Shown here: positions 10,419 to 19,015 of the stretch, one piece after another
How the letters are laid out: each line of letters begins with the position of its first letter
Numbering within the stretch: the stretch's first letter is position 1
Origin: Megalonaias nervosa
Lineage: Eukaryota > Mollusca > Bivalvia > Unionida > Unionidae
Length of the DNA: 64,000 nt
Assembly (NCBI GenBank): GCA_016617855.1
Contig: JAECUM010011066.1
Span: 97,503-161,502 of the forward strand
Reading direction: 5' to 3'
The notes under the pieces: generated by a model
What the model was told of the DNA's origin: nothing
What the model saw: only the letters and a program-made list of their open reading frames with translations
Databases searched by the model: none
Position numbers and translations under genes: made by a program

Positions 10419-10500
10419 TTGACTAGTCAACGCGGGTAGCCAGACTGACGAGCGTTCCGCGTTATATACGTCAAGCACGGACGTGAACAAAAACATCCCT
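10419..10500 (-). promoter_or_regulatory. Promoter of terminal gene 1
   Basis: Minus-strand order: AGGGATGTTTT (10490-10500), TATA box (10462-10468), an initiator-like GTCAGTCT (about 10442-10449), and the palindrome TTGACTAGTCAA (10419-10430) just before the ATG. The spacing from the upstream element to the TATA box is 28 nt, the same as in terminal genes 2 and 3. Confidence 0.75.
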
Positions 10501-10520
10501 TACACTCACTTCACATATTA

Positions 10521-10790
10521 TCTACTATCCACACAAACGAACGCGAATGCATAAAACATACCATATTTACTATCCACACAAACGAAGGAAGAGAACAAAA
10601 ATACACACCCATATCTACTATCTACACAAATGAACGAGAACGCATTAAACATACCATATATACTATCCACACAAACGAAGGAAGAGCAGAAAAAACACAC
10701 CCATATCTACTATCCACACAAACGGACGCTAACGCATAAACATACCATATATACTATCCACACAAACGAAGGAAGAGAAGAAACACACAC
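10521..10790 (+). repeat. Iteron-like array of CTATCCACACAAACGAA motifs
   Basis: Six iterations start at about 10525, 10570, 10618, 10663, 10710 and 10754 (44-48 bp apart). Two alternating half-types make three 93-bp units. A related string occurs once or twice in each terminal repeat (minus strand of about 9575-9645 and + strand at about 30128-30155). The array lies directly upstream of the gene 1 promoter, so it could be an enhancer, a replication or a packaging signal. This is inference. Confidence 0.85.
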
Positions 10791-10891
10791 ACATACACAA
10801 CAGTAAAGGAGTGAGTGTTTTTATAGTCACACTACTCTACATTCATACAAATTGGCAACTTGAATAGTCTCTCTTTTCTAGAGATTTGGTT

Positions 10892-10907
10892 AGCCCTGAG
10901 AAGGGCT
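10892..10907 (-). terminator. Histone-type 3' hairpin 2
   Basis: Minus strand: AGCCCT-TCTC-AGGGCT, a perfect 6-bp stem, preceded by AAAAAC and followed by AACCA. The loop TCTC differs slightly from the usual TTYN. The downstream purine-rich CTCTAGAAAAGAGA at 10869-10883 resembles a U7-snRNA-binding histone downstream element. Confidence 0.82.
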
Positions 10908-10919
10908 GTTTTTCTTGGA

Positions 10920-11477
10920 ACTCCAATTGCACCTGGCCAATGGTGGCACCTACCAGGTCTGGCCCCACAGACGCAACGTCGGCTCCAGTCCTGCTCCCAA
11001 TTGATGCGTGTGGCTGGGAGCGCAGAGGGAGCTTGACTGGCTTCATTATTCCAGTCTTCAGTCTGAGGGATAGTGAACACTTGTTCCCTCCTTCTTCTAT
11101 TCCACACCCTGGGATGATGTTGCTGAAGCTGCGGCTCCCACTCTTGCCGCTGTCTCTCCAACTCCTTCAAGGCCTCCTCCTCCCAATTTTCAATTTGAGG
11201 GACAGCGGCTCTCGGTCGTTCTGGTGCTGGTAGTGGCTGCGGTGTTGATAGTGGTTGTGTAGGCGTCTTCACCTCAGGCTTGACCTCACAGACAAATCTT
11301 AGCATGAGGTGAGGCAGGATCCCTCTCTTCTTTTCTTCTTCTTCTTCCTTCTTTTTTTTCCTCCTCCTCTTTTAACCTGGCTTCCTCCTGTACCGCCTCC
11401 ATAGCCAACTCATCTAGAAGGCGTCTGGCATGCTCCAGGTGCATCTGGAGTTCCAACAGGTTTTGTAGTCTGCTCAT
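10920..11477 (-). CDS. Terminal gene 2: coiled-coil/proline-rich protein (frameshifted)
   Basis: Function unknown. It starts at ATG 11477, 11 nt after the TTGACTAGTCAA palindrome. The first about 50 residues are a helix-rich leucine zipper-like stretch and a Glu/Arg coiled coil (EEARLKEEEEKKEGRRRRKEE). After a frame change near 11310 the sequence continues as a Pro-rich linker and two related segments (PQIENWEEEA and PQTEDWNNEA), each followed by tryptophan. The true stop cannot be fixed because open frames run into the 3' hairpin at 10892, so the 3' end is also damaged. Confidence 0.55.
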
Positions 11478-11488
11478 CTTCTTTTAAG

Positions 11489-11570
11489 TTGACTAGTCAA
11501 GAATGGTAGCAAGACTGACGAGTGCTCTGCTTTATATTCCTGGAGCACGAACGTGAAGGAAAACATCCCT
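11489..11570 (-). promoter_or_regulatory. Promoter of terminal gene 2
   Basis: Same architecture as gene 1: AGGGATGTTTT at 11560-11570, TATA-like AATATAAA at 11532-11538, GTCAGTCT at about 11512-11519, and TTGACTAGTCAA at 11489-11500. The 28-nt spacing between upstream element and TATA box is preserved. Confidence 0.75.
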
Positions 11571-11728
11571 TTCACAAAAACTTACCATAACCAAAAACAA
11601 AACATCAAACGCGCGGACCTAAAAGAGACACTTACGTTGACTTTTTTACTTACAAACACAGACATACATTATCTGACAAGACAGAGAAAGTAAGTGCTTA
11701 TAGACACACTTCTTTTTTTTTAAACATA

Positions 11729-11730
<2 letters not shown>

Positions 11731-11763
<33 letters not shown>
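11731..11763 (+). repeat. (CA)n microsatellite
   Basis: A CA-dinucleotide run in the spacer between terminal genes 2 and 3. The rest of the spacer (11571-11790) shows nothing recognisable. Confidence 0.85.
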
Positions 11764-11767
<4 letters not shown>

Positions 11768-11815
11768 TTTGTTTTTGCAATTTTAATTAGTATGTCTTTT
11801 CTAGAGTATTGGGGT

Positions 11816-11831
11816 AGCCCTGAAAAGGGGT
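11816..11831 (-). terminator. Histone-type 3' hairpin 3
   Basis: Minus strand: ACCCCT-TTTC-AGGGCT, a stem with one mismatch, preceded by AAAAAC and followed by ACCCCA. It lies 36 nt after the stop of terminal gene 3. The downstream element CTCTAGAAAAGACATA lies at 11791-11806. Confidence 0.8.
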
Positions 11832-11867
11832 GTTTTTGTTATTGACGGGAGTGATGTCAATCTTTTT

Positions 11868-12251
11868 TTACTGTCTAAGATTGCGTCCCCGTCTGGCAGC
11901 AGGATTTCCTATACGATATGGCCTGCTTCTGCGGAAAGAGAAGGAGAACTCTTTGATGTCCACACGGCAGTCGACAAAACCTCTGTCTGATTCTTGCTGC
12001 TGCTGCTGCTGCTGCTGTTGCTGCTGCTGTTGTTGTTGCTGTTCTCTCTGCTTCTGAAGTCTGTACTTTTCTGCCCATTCTTCTTGTTCTCTCTTGATTT
12101 CCTCTCTGAAGACCTCTTCTATCAGGTCGTGGGCTACTGCTAACATCCTGGCATTCTCTATCTCTTCAGGCTTAGGTATCAGGTTCAGCCTGACACGATG
12201 TAAATTGACGTAAGCTTCGTTCAGCTGGGCTAGTCTGGAAGGTATATTCAT
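11868..12251 (-). CDS. Terminal gene 3: glutamine-tract protein
   Basis: An open frame of 127 residues from ATG 12251, chosen because it follows the TATA box (about 12299) and a TTGACGAGTCAG palindrome variant. An in-frame ATG at 12311 overlaps the TATA box. The protein has a helical N-terminus, a Glu/Arg-rich stretch, an uninterrupted polyglutamine tract encoded by mixed CAG/CAA codons (about 11997-12045), and an Arg-rich C-terminus. The family is not recognised. It is the most intact of the three left-end genes, and its polyQ length could vary among copies. Confidence 0.7.
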   Translation of the reverse strand: MNIPSRLAQLNEAYVNLHRVRLNLIPKPEEIENARMLAVAHDLIEEVFREEIKREQEEWAEKYRLQKQREQQQQQQQQQQQQQQQQESDRGFVDCRVDIKEFSFSFRRSRPYRIGNPAARRGRNLRQ

Positions 12252-12254
12252 AGG

Positions 12255-12337
12255 TTGACGAGTCAGCAGTAGATGGCCAGACTGGAGACCAACCCGCTTT
12301 ATATGGTTCAAACGCGGACGCGATAGAAAACATCCCT
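12255..12337 (-). promoter_or_regulatory. Promoter of terminal gene 3
   Basis: AGGGATGTTTT at 12327-12337, TATA-like CATATAAAG at about 12299-12305, TCCAGTCT at about 12277-12284, and TTGACGAGTCAG-type palindrome at 12255-12266. The distance from upstream element to TATA box is again 28 nt. Confidence 0.72.
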
Positions 12338-12464
12338 ACTAGGGTTTTTTGTTTGGGCCGGAACGCTATGATAGCGTATATCATGGTGAGGGATAGAGAG
12401 AAATTCGAACAGCATATATTCACAGTCTTTTTTTGAAAACAAACGACAGACACATTTTTTTCAA

Positions 12465-12480
12465 AACAACATTTTTATTC
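12465..12480 (-). terminator. AATAAA poly(A) signal after the protease gene
   Basis: The minus strand reads TTTGAATAAAAATGTTG about 55 nt after the protease stop. The internal virion genes therefore seem to use ordinary polyadenylation, in contrast to the hairpin ends of the terminal genes. Confidence 0.6.
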
Positions 12481-12532
12481 AAACAAACAATCAACTATCA
12501 ACAATTAACAAATAACAATAACAACAAACAAA

Positions 12533-13092
12533 TTATTTTTGACAAGGTTGACAACGTTGTGAAACCATGTGAGATTTCAAGTGATGGAAGTCATGAGGCC
12601 ATTGATGTACACTACGTTTCCTAGCTAAAGACAAAAAATAGCCATAATGGTCACAAAACCATCGATCTACTTTCTCATCGTTTTTAGAAGAGTTACGATC
12701 AAAATAAGTCACTAAATGTTCTAAAGGATATCCACGACTGCGATGATGAAGAAAATACACACAATATTGTACACACACCATAGAATCTGTGCCTTGTAAT
12801 TTCACGTTATTGTATCGTGTCGTCTGGGCATTTCTTCTCATAAAGTCAATGATATCGTCTTCCAAAGGGGGGTAATCCATACGAATCAAAATATTCCACA
12901 CAATCCTCTTGAGGGAAGTAGACGGCAAGTTCAGTGAGTTCCTATGAGATGACTTTCGTCCGTGTTGATGACATAAGCTTGATGGTCTTGAGGTTTGCGA
13001 TGAGGTAGTTCATCTTTAGCGTACACGACAGGATTCCAAGAACCAGTATACGAACTATTGTTCAAATAGTAATAAAGTTCCCAGGTATCCAT
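12533..13092 (-). pseudogene. Adenain-like cysteine protease (PRO), frameshifted
   Basis: Homologous to adenovirus-type maturation proteases (C5 family), which cleave capsid and core precursors in the virion. From ATG 13092 (MDTWELYYYLNNSS) the N-terminal half reaches the catalytic histidine (GTH). A frame break with a TGA follows at about 12944. The YFDSYGLPP segment, characteristic of the family, is in a second frame, and a third frame from about 12880 (in a C6 run) holds the nucleophile region (CVQYCVYFL). The usual CG before the second cysteine appears as CV. With two frameshifts and an altered active-site neighbour it is unlikely to work. Expected length is about 185 residues. Confidence 0.85.
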
Positions 13093-13114
13093 TTTTTGTT
13101 TTCTTGTTTCTTTT

Positions 13115-13621
13115 TCACAGGTAATGATAAGTCATCAATTCAATTCTGACTTTTTGTTTGAAACGCTCTGTCAAGTAACCGTTTCTTCGCCTTGTCTCCC
13201 AACTCTGGGCTAAGAGAGCTTTGATGCGATAGATCTCCAGAGTAGTCACTGGTGGGCAGGAATGATCACGCAGCCCTTTATACCACTCATGCAACACTGC
13301 TTCTTCCGAGATGAGACTCCAAGCCTCGTTCAGATACTCGACCAATTTTTCTTCTTGACTCATTACCAGACATTTATCGTGTTGAATTTGACTGGGATGA
13401 TCGTTTTGACATCCATAGCAATCTCTCTTGGTCAGTTCTGTAATTTTATCCGCCAGGTGTTTAGCAAAACAGGACACTAAATGTTGTACTTGTTCTGGCC
13501 ATCTGGACTTGACCACTACCTCGTCCTCTTTGTCTTGGTTTTGGGGTTCTGTTTTAACGCTGTCCTCCCATTCCATTTCCAAAGATTCTCTACCGTTCAG
13601 TGAGGGATAAGAGTCTTCCAT
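13115..13621 (-). CDS. Conserved Polinton protein with CxxC-H-H-C motif
   Basis: An intact 168-residue ORF from ATG 13621, five bases after the capsid stop and 22 nt before the protease ATG. The N-terminus is acidic. The centre has CYGCQNDHPSQIQHDKC, a likely zinc-binding C-x2-C-x4-H-x4-H-x2-C arrangement. The C-terminus is helical. I do not recognise a function. Its position between the capsid and protease genes suggests a virion or assembly role, which is inference. Confidence 0.75.
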   Translation of the reverse strand: MEDSYPSLNGRESLEMEWEDSVKTEPQNQDKEDEVVVKSRWPEQVQHLVSCFAKHLADKITELTKRDCYGCQNDHPSQIQHDKCLVMSQEEKLVEYLNEAWSLISEEAVLHEWYKGLRDHSCPPVTTLEIYRIKALLAQSWETRRRNGYLTERFKQKVRIELMTYHYL

Positions 13622-13626
13622 TGTTT

Positions 13627-14946
13627 CTAATAGTCTAGAATGACTTCTCTCAAACTGTTCATTTCGATGGTATTATCGAATTCGACATACAAGATGACGT
13701 TGACCGTCTCGGTAACAGCTTCTGCAAACTGAAGTTCCACACGCAGTTGACCAGATTTTATAGAGTGGAAATGTCCCTCTTGGCTGCTTTGGTCTGGAGT
13801 GAAATCAAAGGCCCACAAAGTGTAACCTTCTACATAATCTTCGTACGAAATACCGTGACTGGTGTTGGTTCCATGTTGTCCGGTAGCTTCGTACAGGGAC
13901 AAGTACGATCTCAAGTAATTCTTCTGGGCAAAGTTAGGTTCCAAGGGTCTGGTACGCAAGGTCTTGCCATCGCGACTGACTTCGATCTTGGACACTCTGT
14001 AGTGCTTAAACTGGAAAGGATTTTGATCGTGGGCTCCGTTGAGGGTTGAATTATTGACGATGCCAACGATTAAACGCTTGGGTAACTGTCCTTGGAACAG
14101 ATGATCTTCGATCTTGGATCGGAGTCCAGCAGCAATGGTGAATGTTTTCACTTCTACACGTCGTATCGGATACGTAGCGGTCGATCTGCTCAGTGCTTGA
14201 CTGATGTCGTTTCCCGCTTTAGGTAACACTTCTACGCGACGCACGTAAAGTCTGGCTTCTTGGGCGATGGTTTTGTACTCGTTGGCATGAGCCATCAAAT
14301 GGAAAGCGACACTGCTGCGATTGAGTCACAGGCGAATATCCACTCCGTTGAGGAAATACTTGTCTTGTAACCACATGTCCAAATGCAAGCGATCCATCAG
14401 TTCTAAACTACGACCTTGTAGGATTTTCCTTCGACGGTCGTTAAAACTCACATTGTGAGGATCGTCATCGACTGTCAGGGCTGTGTCGTTAAACGCGTCC
14501 TCACCTGCGGTGTCAGGTTTCCATACCACGCAAGCATCCAGATGAGTGTTCTTGGCCTCTTTTCCATACGTCAAGAGATTTTCCAGGTACGCTCAGTAAG
14601 GGTAAGTATCCATACTGCTGCTGACCAGTTTGTTATTCAAGTACAAATCCACTTCGCTGAACAAGGAATGCATGAAATTGTTGACGGGAGCTACTCTGGC
14701 ATCGGCTCCCGGATTGGTGTTGTTCGTTTTGATCACTTTGAGTTTCAGATACAAGTAACTGCTATTCAGATCGATGTAATCTTCGGGTTGTCCTTTGATT
14801 TAAAACTCGATGGGAGCTGAATCCGTCAAAGAGGAGACGGGATGAAATTCGACCCATTGGAATTCTTGCATCGTCATCATGGTGGGTGGCATGGCAAACA
14901 GATCCAGTTCCGACTTGGAACAAGCGCAAGACTCTCGGTGCATCAT
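13627..14946 (-). pseudogene. Major capsid protein (double jelly-roll), three in-frame stops
   Basis: Polinton hexon-like capsid protein, expected to form trimeric capsomers. One frame of 440 codons runs from ATG 14946 (MMHRESCACSKSELDLF) to TAG at 13627, but is interrupted by TAA at 14800-14802, TGA at 14593-14595 and TGA at 14326-14328. The last 223 codons are open and carry typical C-terminal features: GAHDQNPFQFKHY, an acidic DFTPDQ segment, and the terminal VEFDNTIEMNSLREVILDY. The frame is otherwise kept throughout, so the gene decayed by point mutation. Both TGA codons could come from CGA by C-to-T change at CpG. Confidence 0.92.
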
Positions 14947-15064
14947 TTTCTCTGATTTAATAATCAAAAACGTCTGACTCTCGGACGGTTTTTCTTTTCT
15001 TAGTCTTTCTAGCTCTAGGGGTGTGAAGTCCTCTGAAGGAGTGTTTTCGTCGTCTTTTTCTGCC

Positions 15065-15397
15065 TTATCCTTGCTGTGGCGTCAGGGAAGCAGGAATGTC
15101 TGACTCGGCATCGCCCAGGGCATTTATAGGAGTTTCTCGCCGGCCCAAAATGTCTTTATCCGTTTGAAGTAAGACATTTTTGCCTGCTCTCAAGAAATCG
15201 CCTTTGGGATTTTGTTTGTCAATGATGACATTTTGGAGAAATTCTTTACCTTGCGTCCACGCGGCATCTTTCAAGGCGTGCAATCCCCGTGTCACCATCG
15301 GTTTCAAAACGGGAGCCGCTGTACGAAAGGCTGATTTTAGCATATCACCTAAACCATGTCCTCGCTGTCGAGCGACTCCTTGGTACACAGGATACAT
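15065..15397 (-). CDS. Small virion core-like protein (adenovirus pX/mu-like, tentative)
   Basis: About 110 residues from ATG 15397, starting MYPVYQGVARQRGHGLGDML. The Arg/Gly-rich start followed by an amphipathic helix resembles small minor virion proteins of Polintons that have been compared with adenovirus pX. That assignment is tentative. Its ATG overlaps the penton stop as TAATG. Between its stop and the capsid ATG (14947-15064) a coding-like acidic stretch is open in the capsid frame, so the original C-terminus may have been longer before a frameshift. Confidence 0.6.
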   Translation of the reverse strand: MYPVYQGVARQRGHGLGDMLKSAFRTAAPVLKPMVTRGLHALKDAAWTQGKEFLQNVIIDKQNPKGDFLRAGKNVLLQTDKDILGRRETPINALGDAESDIPASLTPQQG

Positions 15398-16323
15398 TAC
15401 TGACAAAAGGTTAGAGTAATCGTTTTCGAAAAATGGAGTTTCACTGTGACTTTCCCTTTGGTGAATGGAATATTTTGTCCAAGATCTCCTTTTATAGTAA
15501 TGTTGACAGTGTCGAAATACGACTTACTGACGGGCAAATAGTGAGGATGTACAAATTCGCGGTGAACGTGATAGGTGTTTCCACCTTCCTCGTCAGCGTT
15601 CGTGGCAGAATCCACTTTGAAAGGAATGACACGCAGTAACGGTACGGAGGTGTGTCCCACCACGTTGTACTCCGCCACATCGGAGTACACAAAAATCAAA
15701 TTCAGTCCTTGGTTGATTTCTAGAGGGAATCTAAAATATTTCGCAAAATCTGAGTTACCGGTCACGGCTGGTATTTCGTTTGCAATCTTGATCAACTTGT
15801 GGTCTCCACCCAAAATGTCGTACAATTCAGGACAAAATGTAATGGCCAATACTTTGTCCTCTGAAAATTTCATCATCAGGCGACGAGCTATTTTTTGGTA
15901 ATCGATCGTGACACTTTTTCTGGTTTTCTCCAAGGCTTTACCAAACACGTTATTGAACCTGTCAGCAATAGCGTTCACCAAATGTTGACCACTAAAATAA
16001 TAGCCTGAGAGAATTTTCAACCGATAAGTGGTACGTTTAATTTTGGGGTCTTGTGATTTCATAGAGTTAGCTGGACTGCTACGTTCATCCAAGTGTTGTT
16101 GCACTTGTTCGTCATAAACTTCTAACGTAAAAGTGTTTTGATTTTCAATGATGTTTTTGATTTGTGTAGGGTGAATCATTTCCACTAAAGCCACTTCCCA
16201 ATGGGCTTCGTGATCCAGCTGAATGGCCTGAGTTAATTTGGCCGTGTAACAGCACAAAGTGTTATTGGGAAACACCTCCATGGAACTGTCACTGGGTAAC
16301 GTTAAGTAAAATTGGTTGTTCAT
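15397..16323 (-). CDS. Minor capsid/penton protein
   Basis: An intact 308-residue ORF. It starts MNNQFYLTLPSDSSMEVFPNN and ends with a KGKVTVKLHF segment, the signature of the Polinton penton-like single jelly-roll protein that occupies the vertices of the capsid. The middle contains a KIKRTTYRLKI strand and a long helical region. There is no frameshift, unlike most neighbours. The ATG overlaps the stop of the upstream membrane-protein gene (ATGA at 16320-16323), and its own TAA overlaps the next ATG (TAATG at 15395-15399). Confidence 0.9.
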   Translation of the reverse strand: MNNQFYLTLPSDSSMEVFPNNTLCCYTAKLTQAIQLDHEAHWEVALVEMIHPTQIKNIIENQNTFTLEVYDEQVQQHLDERSSPANSMKSQDPKIKRTTYRLKILSGYYFSGQHLVNAIADRFNNVFGKALEKTRKSVTIDYQKIARRLMMKFSEDKVLAITFCPELYDILGGDHKLIKIANEIPAVTGNSDFAKYFRFPLEINQGLNLIFVYSDVAEYNVVGHTSVPLLRVIPFKVDSATNADEEGGNTYHVHREFVHPHYLPVSKSYFDTVNITIKGDLGQNIPFTKGKVTVKLHFSKTITLTFCQ

Positions 16324-16727
16324 AATTCCAGAGTTCTAGTGTCTGAGGAGTCACTGGAAGTCAGAGGAGTGTCTAAAAGAGGATGGTTAGGGTGACTGTA
16401 GGATGTGGGACTAACGTTGGACGCAAGGCTACTGCTGTTCTTGTTTCCGTTAGAGGAATATTTCAAAGACGGATTGGTAAAAAGGTAACCAATGCAACTG
16501 CTGAGTAAAATGGTCCACAATTGTTTGTCTCCTTGTTGCAAACTCAAATTGGCAATGGCAGCACCGATGACACAATACACCACAAAGATTTGGCAGAAAA
16601 AGACGATTTGCGTTTTAGGCACACGTTCTCTACACCACAACCACAAGGGTTGCTTTTGTTAATCTTGCAGAGAAGAACTGGGCGACGGAGTGGTCACTGC
16701 AGTAGCTGAGGCTGTGTTGAAGGGCAT
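16320..16727 (-). pseudogene. Small two-helix membrane protein with a premature stop
   Basis: One frame runs from ATG 16727 (MPFNTASATA) to TGA 16320, about 135 codons, with an in-frame TAA at 16659-16661. Two hydrophobic helices are visible: IVFFCQIFVVYCVIGAAIANL and LWTILLSSCIGYLF. A Ser/Thr/Pro-rich tail follows. Small proteins with the motif RVPKTQ-helix-NLSL-helix-NPS are common next to penton genes in Polinton-like viruses, and their role is unknown. Six bases separate it from the integrase stop. Confidence 0.75.
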
Positions 16728-16732
16728 GATGG

Positions 16733-17824
16733 TCACTTCTTGTTATAGTCGATGATTTGCGAAGTTTCGATCCAAGAGTCAAAACTGGGAGGATATCCTT
16801 TCCAACGTACTTTGACTTCTTTTACACGTCGTTTTCCCACTTTTTGGGTTCTTCGATCGAGAATGCTTTCGATCTCGTACACGTCGTCTTCTTTTTTGGT
16901 CACACGTTGTAACTCGGGCAAGTTAAACGTTCTTTTTAACACTTCCCCGTTCATGTTTTCCAATTTAGAGACGGGAGGATGGCGACCACGCACACGTTCG
17001 GTGACACGAAACAATTCAGTGGTCCAATTGGGTAAGTAACCTTTGTCGAAAGTGCGTTTGGTTTTGCCACTGCGCACCCAATCTCCTTCTGCCAACACTT
17101 CACCTTTCTTGGGGACGGACCAAACAGGCGTTCAAAGATGGTCACTTCGTTGTCGGGAGTCACTTCTTGGGGGGCACGTCCGATGCTTCTATGGTAAGAT
17201 TGGTTGTACGATTGGACGAGGTGTAGCAAGACATCGATGTACTTGAGAGTGTGTTCATGTGTAAAATATTTCCACATGCGTTCTTTCAAGGTGCGTTGAG
17301 AACGTTCCCCGATGCTGGCTTTGGTTTCGGGATTCTCGATGGTGAAAAAATGTGTCACGTTTCTTCAATTCTTTCTGGAAAGCTTGGTTCAGAAATTCGG
17401 TGCCTTTGTCAGTTTGCCATCGAAGAGGGTGACGCCCACATTGTTTCAACACCAGTTTGAGGGCTCTCACTAACTCACTGCTCGATTTGGAAGTCAATGG
17501 TACGACCCAAGCAAGTTTGGAAAAGACGTCGATGACACAAAATAAATATTTGCAACCACGATTGTAGGTGGCCAAATGAGAGACATCGGCTAATTCAACT
17601 TGCCAATGATGATCGATACCCTCCGCTCGGGTGCGACTTCTGGAAAATTTTCGTCGAATGGGTTTGTGTAAGGTGTAAGTGGCTTGTTCTTGTAACCAAC
17701 GTTGCACTTGAGGTAAACGAACACTTTTCAGTCGAGTTTTGGCAGCACGATACAATTTCTGAACTCCTACGTAACCTGCAGGATGGGATGGATCGTAGTA
17801 AATGCTGGTTAACACTTTCTCCAT
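16733..17824 (-). pseudogene. DDE integrase with chromodomain (INT), two frameshifts
   Basis: Retroviral-type rve integrase of Polintons, which inserts the element and makes 6-bp target duplications. From ATG 17824 the first frame has the catalytic-core aspartates (VELADV and WQTDKGTEF). After a frameshift near 17353 the glutamate segment NPETKASIGERSQRTLK follows. After a second shift near 17105 comes the C-terminal SH3-like part and a chromodomain (YEIESILDRR to VRWKGYPPSFDSWIE). An HHCC-like N-terminal zinc domain is not obvious. All three catalytic residues remain in the DNA, but the frame is broken. Confidence 0.93.
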
Positions 17825-18591
17825 TTTTTAAATAAGTGATCCACTCTTCGCTGATGGTACTCTGAAGTGGTTTAAAAACGGCTTTACGTGTCCGATGTGC
17901 CACAGGAGTAGAAGTCGAAGGTAGTTTTGGTGGTAGTGGCGGTGGTGGTGGTAATGGAATGGATTTCGTCTTCTTTTCTTTTTTCACTTCTGCTTTCCCT
18001 TCTTTCTTTTTCACTTCTGTCGAAGGTGGATTGGACATGATCGTTTTAACCCAAGCTTTAAGTTCTTCTCGTTGGGGTGTAGGGGAAGGGGTCAACAAGG
18101 ACGCTGCAATCTTGCTAGGGATGGGAGCTGCTGACGGTGTTTGAAAGACTTCTCTTGCCTCTTCTTCCTCAGGCAACCGTAGGGCTGCATCTGCCTTTAC
18201 CACTGGAAGTGGTAGTGGTGGTGGTGGTGGTGAACTTTTCATCAAGGCCTTAAAATCTTTCAGAGTGGGTAGAGCTGTTTCGTCTAAAGCTTTCTGGTGA
18301 AAGAGTTGCAGTCGTTGCAACAAATGACCGTACCGTTGAGATTTTTCCGTTTCTGACAAATCGCTGCGATCCATCAATGATTGCAATTCGTGTTGTAACT
18401 GGGACATCTCGGTCAAATGAGGATTGGGAGGTAAATGTGGGGTTCGTTGTTCTTGCCAACGATGGTATTCCATCCATCGTTTGTAAGGCACTAAAGCCAG
18501 TTTTCGTCCTTAGATCGGATTTCAAGGATCGCATCTGAGATCTTTTGACTCCAACGGTCCCTTTTATCTTCTTGGACCTTTTTATCTTCAT
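17825..18591 (-). pseudogene. Conserved Polinton protein with proline-rich linkers
   Basis: Starts at ATG 18591 with a basic leader (MKIKRSKKIKGTVGVKRSQ), shifts frame at about 18495, then continues with a helical segment (LMDRSDLSETEKSQRYGHLLQRL) typical of an uncharacterised Polinton/adintovirus protein. Two runs of prolines and a Lys/Arg-rich tail follow. It may be a core or scaffold component, but no function is established. The ATG overlaps the stop of the preceding gene (ATGA at 18588-18591). The C-terminus runs into the integrase start, so its exact end is uncertain. Confidence 0.65.
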
Positions 18592-19015
18592 CCTCCTAGG
18601 ATGTTTCCCATCGTTCCCAATAGTCCTTTCAGCAAGGGTCCTCCTATTGTTCCCATTACTCCTTTCAGCAACATAGGCAAAAAGGTCAAAATTCCTCCGC
18701 GTTGCACCAACATCTTTTTCTTTTGACCAATGGGTATTTTCTTTTGGACCATTTGGCGAACAACGTGTCGATATTTAGCTAAGCATATTTTCTGATGTTT
18801 AGTCAAAGGTATCGTGCCTTTGAAGACATTCAGACAACATTCCCACACGGTATCGATGACGTCTTTGGAGGCAGTTTGAATGAGTTTTTTTTTCGCATGG
18901 GTGGAGGAGCTTCGGACAGGACGGACAACATGTCCCAATGTTTGGCTAAACGAGGTGGCAGTCCTTTCCTTTTCTTTCCTTTAGGTGTTGAAGAGGAATG
19001 TCTTTTTTGGGGTGA
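18588..19015 (-). pseudogene. Conserved small basic Polinton protein, frameshifted at A9 run
   Basis: The likely start is ATG 19015 (MSPQKRHSS). The first part (LPPRLAKHWDMLSVLSEAPPPMRKK) and the second part (WECCLNVFKGTIPLTKHQ, then KKKMLVQRGGILTFLP) are both typical of a small basic protein found in nearly all Polintons and related viruses. They lie in different frames, joined at a run of nine A residues (18885-18893). The C-terminus is Gly-rich and hydrophobic. The function is unknown; a virion core role is often suspected. The homopolymer position makes a sequencing error a real alternative. Confidence 0.8.

Noticed and set aside
10518..10700. Small Cys/Val-rich ORF on the minus strand
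   Set aside because: It is a translation of the iteron-like array and its apparent protein repeat is a by-product of the DNA repeat.
10521..10790. CRISPR array
   Set aside because: Repeats are short, alternate in type and have no unique spacers; the genome is eukaryotic.
14326..14803. Alternative genetic code (TGA/TAA recoding) in the capsid gene
   Set aside because: Other ORFs of the element use TGA and TAA as normal stops, and frameshifts elsewhere show general decay.
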